7,232 nucleotides of DNA from Alphaproteobacteria bacterium UBA6187 (GTDB taxonomy: Bacteria; Pseudomonadota; Alphaproteobacteria; Rickettsiales; UBA6187), in assembly GCA_002422795.1 (NCBI GenBank), contig DITJ01000014.1, forward strand, positions 1 through 7,232, read 5' to 3'. Both the position numbers and the translations under genes were made by a program. Numbering within the stretch: the first letter of the stretch is position 1; the number at the start of each line of letters is the position of its first letter. Of the stretch, positions 1-5,834 are shown piece by piece. Below the pieces are notes generated by a model that was given only the letters and a program-made list of their open reading frames with translations, was not told the origin of the DNA and ran no database searches.

Positions 1-2261
1 TTATCCAGATGTATTCTGATGTAGTACTAGGCGTAGACCACTTCCATTTCGAAGAAATACTAGACCTTAAAAAGCAGGATAGGGGCGTAACTCTTGATAC
101 CGACCTTACCGCAGATGATTTAAAAGCAATCGTTGCCGCGTATCAGAAAAAAGTACATGAGGAACTTGGCCGCCCATTCCCGCATGATGTGAAAGAGCAG
201 TTATGGGGCTCAATCGGTGCAGTATTCGATTCATGGATGAATGCCCGCGCAATTACCTATAGAAGGCTGAATGAAATCCCTGAAGCCTGGGGTACAGCAG
301 TTAACGTGCAGTCAATGGTATTTGGAAATATGGGCGAAGATTGCGCAACTGGTGTTGCCTTTACTCGTGATCCTTCTAATGGTGATAATGATTTCTATGG
401 TGAATTCCTTGTAAACGCGCAAGGTGAAGATGTTGTGGCTGGTATCCGTACCCCGCAACAAGTAACTATAAAAGGTAAAGAAAAACATAAGCTTGAGCTG
501 CCTTCAATGGAAGAGGCGATGGCCGATGTATATGGCGATCTGGTGAAAGTTTATAAAAAACTGGAATCCCATTATAAAGATATGCAAGATATTGAATTCA
601 CTGTGCAGGATAGAAAATTGTGGATTTTGCAAACCAGGAATGGCAAGCGCACCGCACCTGCGGCGATTAGAATTGCTGTGGATATGGTCAAAGAAGGTAT
701 CATTAGCAAAGAAGAGGCCATTAACCGTATCGATCCCCTTTCCCTAGACCAACTCCTCCACCCAACACTAGATCCTAAAGCACACAGGCGCGTTATTGAG
801 CGCGGCCTTCCTGCATCCCCTGGTGCGGCATCTGGCATAGTTGTATTCAGCGCGGAAGATGCGGAAGCGAAAGTTGCAACTGGTGAAAAAGTTGTATTAG
901 TTCGAATTGAAACCAGCCCTGAAGATATTCATGGTATGCATGTTTCTGAAGGCATATTAACGGCTCGTGGTGGCATGACTTCCCACGCGGCAGTTGTTGC
1001 GCGCGGCATGGGCAAACCTTGCGTTTCTGGCGCTGGTGGCCTTCGTATTGATTATAAAAACAAAATATTCAAATGCGGTGAAACAGAAGTAAAAGAAGGT
1101 GATGTAATCACCATCAACGGCACTACTGGCGAAGTAATCCTTGGCAGGGTTCCAACTATCCAACCAAATCTTTCTGGTGATTTTGCAGAACTTATGGTTT
1201 GGGCTGATGAAGTGCGTGAACTAGGCGTTCGCACCAACGCGGAAACCCCAACAGACGCTGCCACTGCCCGTAAATTTGGCGCAGAAGGTATCGGCTTGTG
1301 CCGTACCGAGCATATGTTCTTTGAAGCTGATCGTATTATCTCCGTGCGTGAAATGATTCTGGCGCAAGATGAGCAGGGGCGTCGCCATGCACTTGCAAAA
1401 TTACTGCCAATGCAGAGAAGCGACTTTGCTGAAATTTTCAAAATCATGGAAGGTTTCCCGGTTACTATCCGCCTGCTTGATCCGCCTCTTCATGAGTTCT
1501 TGCCTCATACAGAAGCCGATATGGTGGAATTATCGAAAACACTTAATGTTCCAGTTGATGAAATTAAGCGCCGCGCTGCGCAGCTTCATGAGCATAACCC
1601 GATGCTAGGCCACCGTGGCTGCCGCCTTGGAATCACTTATCCTGAAATTTATGAAATGCAGGCGCGCGCTATATTTGAAGCTGCTGTTGATGTTAGCGGT
1701 GCAAAATCTGTTAAACCGGAAATCATGATTCCACTAGTGCTCAGCAAAAAAGAGCTGGATATCCTGAAGTTGGTTATAGATTCCGCTGCAGAAGCTGTAT
1801 TTAAAGAAAAAGGCAGGAGATTAGAGTATCTTGTCGGCACCATGATAGAACTGCCGCGCGCAGCCTTAAAAGCTGGTGAAATTGCAGAAGTTGCAGAATT
1901 CTTCAGTTTCGGTACGAACGATTTAACCCAAACTACACTTGGTATATCGCGCGATGATTCTTCATCTTTTATCAGCGTATATAAAGATAAAGGCATATTC
2001 GAATATGACCCGTTTGTGCGCCTTGATAGGGATGGCGTTGGCGAATTAATCGCACTTGCCGCAGACCGTGGTCGCAAAACCCGCCCTGATATCAAACTAG
2101 GCATATGCGGTGAACATGGCGGAAACCCAGATTCTGTGCATTTCTGCCAGGAAATCGGCCTTGATTATGTTTCTTGCTCACCATACCGCGTGCCTATCGC
2201 AAGGCTGGCAGCTGCACAGGCGGCGATTAAAGGAAGAATAGCGAAAAAGAAGGCGGCTTAA
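1..2261 (+). CDS. ppdK: Pyruvate, phosphate dikinase (5'-truncated by window edge)
   Basis: PPDK interconverts pyruvate + ATP + Pi and PEP + AMP + PPi in the cytoplasm. The frame is open from base 3 (I-Q before the Met at 9), so the gene starts upstream. Aligned by eye to Clostridium symbiosum PPDK, about 130 N-terminal residues are missing. Numbering from the Met at 9: end of the ATP-grasp domain (1-215, with E196-F-T and LQTR 207-210); swivelling phosphohistidine domain (about 265-375) with GGMTSHA and catalytic His326 (C. symbiosum His455); PEP/pyruvate TIM barrel (about 385-745) with R432 (in GLCRTEH), R488 (IRLLDPPLHEF), metal ligands E614 (MIELPR) and D638 (GTNDLTQ), and catalytic Cys700 (GICGEHGG). 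These match R561, R617, E745, D769 and C831. No lesion is visible, so the enzyme is probably functional. The stop TAA (2259-2261) lies four bases before the next gene, with no terminator between them. Identity is near certain; the physiological direction (gluconeogenic or glycolytic) cannot be told. Confidence 0.97.
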   Translation, partial: IQMYSDVVLGVDHFHFEEILDLKKQDRGVTLDTDLTADDLKAIVAAYQKKVHEELGRPFPHDVKEQLWGSIGAVFDSWMNARAITYRRLNEIPEAWGTAVNVQSMVFGNMGEDCATGVAFTRDPSNGDNDFYGEFLVNAQGEDVVAGIRTPQQVTIKGKEKHKLELPSMEEAMADVYGDLVKVYKKLESHYKDMQDIEFTVQDRKLWILQTRNGKRTAPAAIRIAVDMVKEGIISKEEAINRIDPLSLDQLLHPTLDPKAHRRVIERGLPASPGAASGIVVFSAEDAEAKVATGEKVVLVRIETSPEDIHGMHVSEGILTARGGMTSHAAVVARGMGKPCVSGAGGLRIDYKNKIFKCGETEVKEGDVITINGTTGEVILGRVPTIQPNLSGDFAELMVWADEVRELGVRTNAETPTDAATARKFGAEGIGLCRTEHMFFEADRIISVREMILAQDEQGRRHALAKLLPMQRSDFAEIFKIMEGFPVTIRLLDPPLHEFLPHTEADMVELSKTLNVPVDEIKRRAAQLHEHNPMLGHRGCRLGITYPEIYEMQARAIFEAAVDVSGAKSVKPEIMIPLVLSKKELDILKLVIDSAAEAVFKEKGRRLEYLVGTMIELPRAALKAGEIAEVAEFFSFGTNDLTQTTLGISRDDSSSFISVYKDKGIFEYDPFVRLDRDGVGELIALAADRGRKTRPDIKLGICGEHGGNPDSVHFCQEIGLDYVSCSPYRVPIARLAAAQAAIKGRIAKKKAA

Positions 2262-2265
2262 GGAT

Positions 2266-3096
2266 ATGGTTAGTTACGAAAAGAAATTTGTTTTATTTAT
2301 CGATATATTAGGCTTCAAAGAGTTAATAAAAGATAATTCTGCGGATTTTATTTTTGATGTACTATCTATTTTCAAGAAAAGTATAGAAGAATGTAATTTT
2401 GTAGATATTTCTCTTTCTAGAAGCAGCAATCAAGGTTTCTGTGATATCAATATTGACAATAATGGTGATATTGAGCACGGAAAGATAATAGGTGATGACG
2501 TGCAAATAACATCATTTTCCGATAACATTGTGATTACAATTAATAATAATGTCGATGTATTGAGTGTGCTTCAGTATATAGCAACTGTACAAGAGGCATT
2601 TTTAAAGGAAAATATTAGCAAAGAAATTACCATAAGAGGCGGTTTAACAATTGGAGAAATATATCATCAGGAAAATATTGTTTTTGGTCCGGCTCTTAAT
2701 GATGCATATGAGCTTGAATCTAAGAAGGCGAGATACTCAAGAATAATGCTTTCTAAAGAGTTTACCTCTATAAATACTACCTTTTCCCAATATTTTATAA
2801 AAGATAAAGAAGAAGATGAATGTTCGTATTTTGATTTTATAAAGTTTCATTTGGAGAACTTCGGTATTGATGAAGAATTTCAAATATCATTAGTAAGTGC
2901 AATAGCAGAGCTTGACAAGCAAAGCAAAAAAGTTCAGAAGCTTCATGAAACTAAAGAAAATGAAGAAATTATAGAAAAGACTAAGTGGCTTAAAGAGTAT
3001 TTAACACAAGGGTTAGATGCCTTTAATAAATTAATTGCTAAACATGAGCAAAATAGAGTTAGTCGTATAAACGAATGTTTGGCAATAAGTTATTAA
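2266..3096 (+). CDS. Stand-alone class III nucleotidyl cyclase-like protein
   Basis: A 276-residue protein with no signal peptide or membrane segment. Residues 8-17 (FVLFIDILGF) resemble the first metal-binding strand of class III adenylate/guanylate cyclases, with D13 as the metal ligand. SFSDN (83-87) supplies the second Asp, D86. RGGLTIGEIY (124-133) and FGPALNDAYELES (140-152) match the R-G-G/I-x-x-G and G-x-x-V-N-x-A-x-R-L-E blocks. N145 is kept, but the usual transition-state Arg is Glu149. The C-terminus (about 205-265) is charged and helical. Catalysis is therefore uncertain: it may be an unusual cyclase or a cyclase-fold binding protein. No sensor or effector gene adjoins it. The ATG lies four bases after the ppdK stop. 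AAGGA at 2260-2264 is too close to be a normal ribosome site, and AGGCGG at 2251-2256 fits better, so translational coupling to ppdK is likely. The gene is far more AT-rich than ppdK, suggesting transfer. The fold is inferred from motifs only. Confidence 0.7.
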   Translation: MVSYEKKFVLFIDILGFKELIKDNSADFIFDVLSIFKKSIEECNFVDISLSRSSNQGFCDINIDNNGDIEHGKIIGDDVQITSFSDNIVITINNNVDVLSVLQYIATVQEAFLKENISKEITIRGGLTIGEIYHQENIVFGPALNDAYELESKKARYSRIMLSKEFTSINTTFSQYFIKDKEEDECSYFDFIKFHLENFGIDEEFQISLVSAIAELDKQSKKVQKLHETKENEEIIEKTKWLKEYLTQGLDAFNKLIAKHEQNRVSRINECLAISY

Positions 3097-3133
3097 GTGC
3101 TAAATGACTTTAAGTAAGAAGTTTCTACAATAC

Positions 3134-3223
3134 GGAGGGGTGGCCGAGCGGCTGAAGGCGCACGCCTGGAAAGTGTGTATACGGGCAACCGTATCGTGAG
3201 TTCGAATCTCATCCCCTCCGCCA
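3134..3223 (+). tRNA. tRNA-Ser (anticodon GGA)
   Basis: A complete class II tRNA can be folded by eye. The acceptor GGAGGGG (3134-3140) pairs with CCCCTCC (3213-3219), with discriminator G3220 and encoded CCA at 3221-3223. The anticodon stem CACGC (3161-3165)/GTGTG (3173-3177) closes the loop CTGGAAA with anticodon GGA at 3168-3170, reading UCC and UCU. The long variable arm, ATACGG (3179-3184), GCAA loop, CCGTAT (3189-3194), identifies a serine tRNA. The T arm (3196-3212) carries TTCGAAT. A possible promoter lies in the tail of the preceding gene (TTGGCA 3079-3084, N16, TAAATG 3101-3106), but its -10 is poor. The integrase gene begins downstream, so this tRNA is the likely integration site. 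Confidence 0.97.
3200..3223 (+). other. Putative left attachment site (attL) in the tRNA-Ser 3' end
   Basis: P4-type integrases commonly recombine within the 3' part of a tRNA gene and leave a direct repeat of it at the far end of the island. Here the integrase lies just downstream of tRNA-Ser, so the T-loop-to-CCA segment is the expected core. I found no second copy in the window, so the right end must lie beyond 7232 and the exact crossover is unproven. Confidence 0.6.
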
Positions 3224-3229
3224 GTTCAC

Positions 3230-3247
3230 GCTCCGAAGAGCTCCGAA
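3230..3247 (+). repeat. Two direct GCTCCGAA repeats, 10 bp apart
   Basis: GCTCCGAA occurs at 3230-3237 and again at 3240-3247, one helical turn apart, immediately beyond the tRNA CCA end. A related ACTCCGAG lies at 3293-3300. Helically phased short repeats beside an att site could be integrase or excisionase binding sites, but the function is inference and the repeats are short. Confidence 0.4.
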
Positions 3248-3263
3248 AGCCTCCATAAAACCC

Positions 3264-3291
3264 TTGAAAATCAAAAGAATTCTATTATTAT
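3264..3291 (+). promoter_or_regulatory. Sigma70-type promoter for the integrase
   Basis: A -35 box TTGAAA (3264-3269) and a -10 box TATTAT (3286-3291), each 5 of 6 to consensus, are 16 bp apart. Transcription would start near 3298 and give a leader of about 90 nt before the integrase start at 3389. No other good promoter was seen between the tRNA and the integrase. Confidence 0.5.
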
Positions 3292-3326
3292 TACTCCGAG
3301 AAGGTCTTATAAAGTCCGTCTACATG

Positions 3327-3385
3327 TGCCCCCTATGGGAAAATATTTGGGGGCAGGTAAAGTAAAAAAAATAGGAGATGCCCCC
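3327..3385 (+). repeat. Three TGCCCCC heptamers in alternating orientation in the integrase leader
   Basis: TGCCCCC lies at 3327-3333, its reverse complement GGGGGCA at 3349-3355, and TGCCCCC again at 3379-3385. As DNA these may be arm-type sites for the integrase N-terminal domain. As RNA the middle copy can pair with either the first copy (15-nt loop) or the third (23-nt loop, containing the AGGAG ribosome site at 3373-3377), giving two mutually exclusive hairpins just before the start codon. The repeats are seen directly; both roles are inference. Confidence 0.6.
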
Positions 3386-3388
3386 GTC

Positions 3389-4606
3389 ATGCCTTTAACT
3401 GATGTTTTATGTAGGAATGCCAAGCCTTCCGAGAAAGCCCGCAAACTTTCTGATGAAAAAGGTTTATATCTGGAAGTGATGCCAACAGGTGGTAAATACT
3501 GGCGTATGAAATACCGCTTTGCTGGAAAAGAAAAACGCCTTGCCTTTGGTGTTTACCCGGAAGTTAGTCTAAAAGAAGCGCGTGATAGACGTGATGCCGC
3601 CAGGAAATTATTAAGGGATGGCGTAGATCCATCAGAAAACAAAAAAGAAGCCAAACGGCAAATCCTTATAAAAACTGAAAACAGCCTGGAAAATGTCGCC
3701 AGGGAATGGCACGAAAAGCAAAAACCAGGCTGGACGGAACGTCATGCCAGCTACACAATCAAGCGTTTAGAGGCAGACCTCTTCCCTACCCTTGGGCATC
3801 GCACCATTAACGAAATTACCGCACCGGAATTGCTTGCCGTGGTGAGCGTTATTGAAAAACGTGGCGCGGTTGATATTGCCCACCGGGTATTGCAAACCAC
3901 AGGCCAGATATTCCGCTATGCAATCGCTATAGGCAAAGCCGAACGTGATATTTCAGGGGATTTGCGCGGGGCTTTAACCGTTGTAAAACGCAAGCATTTT
4001 TCCAGCCTGCCGGAATCAGAACTTCCAACCTTCATGCAGAAACTGGAAGATTATGATGGCGATTTGCAAACTAAACTGGCACTTAAACTATTAATGCTAA
4101 CCTTCGTGCGCACAACAGAATTGCGCGGCATGAGATGGCTCGAAATTGACTATAACAAGAAAGAATGGCGCATACCAGCCGAGCGCATGAAAATGCGCGA
4201 ACTGCATATAGTTCCGCTCTCAAAACAAGCCCTGGAAATCCTGGAAGAATTAAAGCCGATAAGCGGCCACCTGGAATTAGTATTCCCCAACCGTTCAAAA
4301 CCTATGCAATATATAAGCGAAAATACCATGTTATACGCCATGTATAGAATGGGCTACCGCAGCCAGGCAACCCCGCACGGCCTCCGTTCCACCGCATCCA
4401 CGATACTTAATGAAAACGGCTTCCGGTCTGATGTTATCGAACGTCAACTAGCCCACGCCGAAAGAAATAAAGTAAGGGCAAGCTACAACCACGCGCAATA
4501 TCTGCCCGAACGCCGCGATATGATGCAGTGGTGGGCAGAGTATTTAGACCGGGCAGCACAAGGCGGCGGCAATGTTATTGAAGGTAAATTTGGGAGTAAT
4601 AGGTAA
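3389..4606 (+). CDS. P4-type tyrosine recombinase (island integrase)
   Basis: Site-specific recombinase expected to integrate and excise the island at tRNA-Ser. I choose the ATG at 3389 (405 aa): AGGAG at 3373-3377 precedes it by 11 nt, and the protein then begins MPLTDVLCRNAKPSEKARKL, like family members. A longer form from 3326 would add 21 unlikely residues. Numbering from 3389: DUF4102-type arm-binding domain (about 1-90, with GLYLEV and KYWRMKYRF), SAM-like core-binding domain (about 100-200), and catalytic domain (about 210-390). The catalytic set is complete: R241 (FVRTTELRGMRW), K268, H330-x-x-R333 (PHGLR), H356 (QLAHAE) and nucleophile Y366 (RASYNHAQYLPERR). The family tail MMQWWAEYLD is present. 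No frameshift is seen, so it is probably active. The next gene starts three bases after its stop, so the two are likely co-transcribed. Confidence 0.95.
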   Translation: MPLTDVLCRNAKPSEKARKLSDEKGLYLEVMPTGGKYWRMKYRFAGKEKRLAFGVYPEVSLKEARDRRDAARKLLRDGVDPSENKKEAKRQILIKTENSLENVAREWHEKQKPGWTERHASYTIKRLEADLFPTLGHRTINEITAPELLAVVSVIEKRGAVDIAHRVLQTTGQIFRYAIAIGKAERDISGDLRGALTVVKRKHFSSLPESELPTFMQKLEDYDGDLQTKLALKLLMLTFVRTTELRGMRWLEIDYNKKEWRIPAERMKMRELHIVPLSKQALEILEELKPISGHLELVFPNRSKPMQYISENTMLYAMYRMGYRSQATPHGLRSTASTILNENGFRSDVIERQLAHAERNKVRASYNHAQYLPERRDMMQWWAEYLDRAAQGGGNVIEGKFGSNR

Positions 4607-4609
4607 TTT

Positions 4610-5461
4610 ATGCAAGATATTCAAAAGATTCATTTTATCCTAAAAATGCAAAGGCAAAAATCCATCCGCATTTTGCTTGAAGACCCCTATGACAAACCGG
4701 AAATATTCAAGGCTGCAAATGATGAATTGCTGGATTTACAAAATAAAAATCCAGAAAAATTAAATGAAACATTTCAGGAACTACAAAAACAGCATTATCT
4801 TAATTTACCGGATTCCAATGCAGATTTGGAAGCCTGGGGAAGAAAGCCTTCCTGGACAATAAACGAAGCTGCAGCCTTATTCGTGGGAAAAGACCCTTTA
4901 AAATTATCTTATGAAGTTGCGGTTCAAAATGAATTCCTGGATATAGTGAAAAAGTTCCTGGATTTCAGGGATTCATTAAAAAGAGCGGTTAAGAATTGGC
5001 AGGCAGGCGAATTAAGCATTAAAGAATCTTGCCCACCTATCAATTTTATCAAGTGGGCCGAGCATTATAAAGTTGATGTTCCTACTAGATTAAAAGAGTT
5101 GGTTGAGGAATTTGCCGTTCCGGTTGTTGATTGTAAGGATTTATATAAAGAAGAGACTAAGCATAAAAGATTTGAACTATCCGATGCAGAACTAAATGCG
5201 CGCCTGAATGATATAAATATGGATCAAGATGATGTTATTAATCCAAAAGAACGTACTAGTATATATCTAATAATTGGAAGCCTTTTAGAACATTGCTATG
5301 GAAAGGATTATACATTATCAGGAGCTGTAGGAATTTCTGAAATACAAAAAGATATTTATGACGTTACTAATAAAAACCTTGACCCCAATACTATAAAAAA
5401 CCAAGTAATACCTGCCATACAGATATTAAAAGAACTAAAAAAGAAGAAAGATAAATCATAG
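4610..5461 (+). CDS. Integrase-linked accessory protein of unknown function
   Basis: I do not recognise a named family for this 283-residue protein. It starts three bases after the integrase stop; a GGGAG at 4592-4596 could serve as its ribosome site. It has no signal peptide or membrane span. Three regions can be seen: a charged helical N-terminus (1-70); a middle block with WTINEAAALFVGKDP (about residues 82-96), which recalls helix-turn-helix-like openings, followed by SCPPINFIKWAEHYKVDVP; and a C-terminal segment from about 212 (KERTSIYLIIGSLLEHCYG to TIKNQVIPAI), which resembles the C-terminal region of hypothetical proteins often found beside mobile-element integrases. The tail is lysine-rich (KELKKKKDKS). 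Its place in the int transcription unit suggests a role in recombination control or island regulation, possibly DNA binding. That is inference from context. Confidence 0.85.
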   Translation: MQDIQKIHFILKMQRQKSIRILLEDPYDKPEIFKAANDELLDLQNKNPEKLNETFQELQKQHYLNLPDSNADLEAWGRKPSWTINEAAALFVGKDPLKLSYEVAVQNEFLDIVKKFLDFRDSLKRAVKNWQAGELSIKESCPPINFIKWAEHYKVDVPTRLKELVEEFAVPVVDCKDLYKEETKHKRFELSDAELNARLNDINMDQDDVINPKERTSIYLIIGSLLEHCYGKDYTLSGAVGISEIQKDIYDVTNKNLDPNTIKNQVIPAIQILKELKKKKDKS

Positions 5462-5470
5462 TAAATATCC

Positions 5471-5492
5471 AGGGATTTCCCGGGAAATCCCT
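5471..5492. promoter_or_regulatory. Perfect 22-bp palindrome upstream of the AlpA-like gene
   Basis: AGGGATTTCCC is followed directly by its exact reverse complement GGGAAATCCCT. It begins 10 bases after the stop of the accessory gene and ends 9 bases before the -35 box of the AlpA-like gene. As RNA it would form a 9-bp stem with a CCGG loop. It is followed by CCCCC rather than a T run, so it is not a standard intrinsic terminator. An operator for a dimeric regulator is the better guess. Confidence 0.65.
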
Positions 5493-5501
5493 CCCCCAAA
5501 T

Positions 5502-5530
5502 TTGACAGACCATATAGGATTCAATAATAC
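5502..5530 (+). promoter_or_regulatory. Promoter for the AlpA-like gene
   Basis: A perfect -35 box TTGACA (5502-5507) is followed after 17 bp by TAATAC (5525-5530), a weak -10. Transcription would start near 5537, about 20 nt ahead of the ATG at 5556. The adjoining palindrome suggests this promoter is regulated. Confidence 0.45.
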
Positions 5531-5552
5531 TCCGACGTATAACAACGGAGTA
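5528..5552 (+). repeat. Inverted repeat covering the AlpA ribosome-binding site
   Basis: TACTCCG (5528-5534) and CGGAGTA (5546-5552) are exact reverse complements around an 11-nt loop. The right arm contains the GGAG ribosome site (5547-5550). In a read-through transcript from int this hairpin would hide the ribosome site. A transcript started near 5537 would lack the left arm. Confidence 0.5.
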
Positions 5553-5555
5553 CAT

Positions 5556-5765
5556 ATGAATGATCAAAAAGATAATAACAATCTACCAAAAGAAGGCTTT
5601 GTTCGCCTTCCCACCGTATTAAGCGTTTTTCCCATAAGTGAAAGCGTCTGGTGGGATGGTGTCCGCAAAGGCACCTACCCAAAACCTGTAAAACTTGGAA
5701 AAAGAATTTCTGCCTGGCGGGTTGAGGATATACGCCTGATGATAGAAAAATTTTCTAATGGGTAA
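5556..5765 (+). CDS. AlpA-family HTH regulator / excisionase-like protein
   Basis: A 69-residue MerR-like winged-helix protein. In P4-like islands AlpA proteins activate the integrase gene or act as excisionases. The core FVRLPTVLSVFPISESVWWDG followed by VRKGTYPKPVKLGKRISAWRVEDI carries the family hallmarks: an R-L-x-x-V opening helix, S-x-S-x-W-x-x-V/I recognition helix, G-x-x-P-x-P-x-x-L wing, and the closing A-W-R-x-x-D-I. I choose the ATG at 5556, which has GGAG at 5547-5550, 5 nt away. A longer frame opening with TTG at 5502 is an artefact, because that TTG is part of the -35 TTGACA box and the added residues match nothing. The first 12 residues are polar (MNDQKDNNNLPK) and probably disordered. 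The gene is full length for the family and completes an integration module with the recombinase upstream. Confidence 0.9.
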   Translation: MNDQKDNNNLPKEGFVRLPTVLSVFPISESVWWDGVRKGTYPKPVKLGKRISAWRVEDIRLMIEKFSNG

Positions 5766-5834
5766 TAAGCAATATTAAACATATTATTATCATGATTAGA
5801 TAATTTGTTGCTTTAGAATCCAGAAGAAACAACG

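Noticed and set aside
2266..3096. Complete Pycsar (cyclase plus effector) operon
   Set aside because: Only the cyclase-like gene is present. Its neighbours are ppdK and a tRNA; no TIR, membrane or cNMP-binding effector gene lies next to it.
3126..3131. TACAAT as a -10 box for the tRNA
   Set aside because: It would place the transcription start inside the tRNA gene, so it cannot drive the mature tRNA.
3326..3388. Upstream ATG of the integrase frame (extra 21 residues)
   Set aside because: The added residues do not resemble the family, this start has no ribosome site, and the segment holds the heptamer repeats. The ATG at 3389 has AGGAG upstream and gives the usual N-terminus.
5502..5555. TTG start for the AlpA-like gene
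   Set aside because: The TTG is the first half of a consensus TTGACA -35 box. The ATG at 5556 has a good GGAG site and matches the family N-terminus.
5766..5834. Bidirectional terminator between the convergent genes
   Set aside because: Only a 5-bp TTGTT/AACAA match with a large loop was found, and no stem followed by a T run in either direction.
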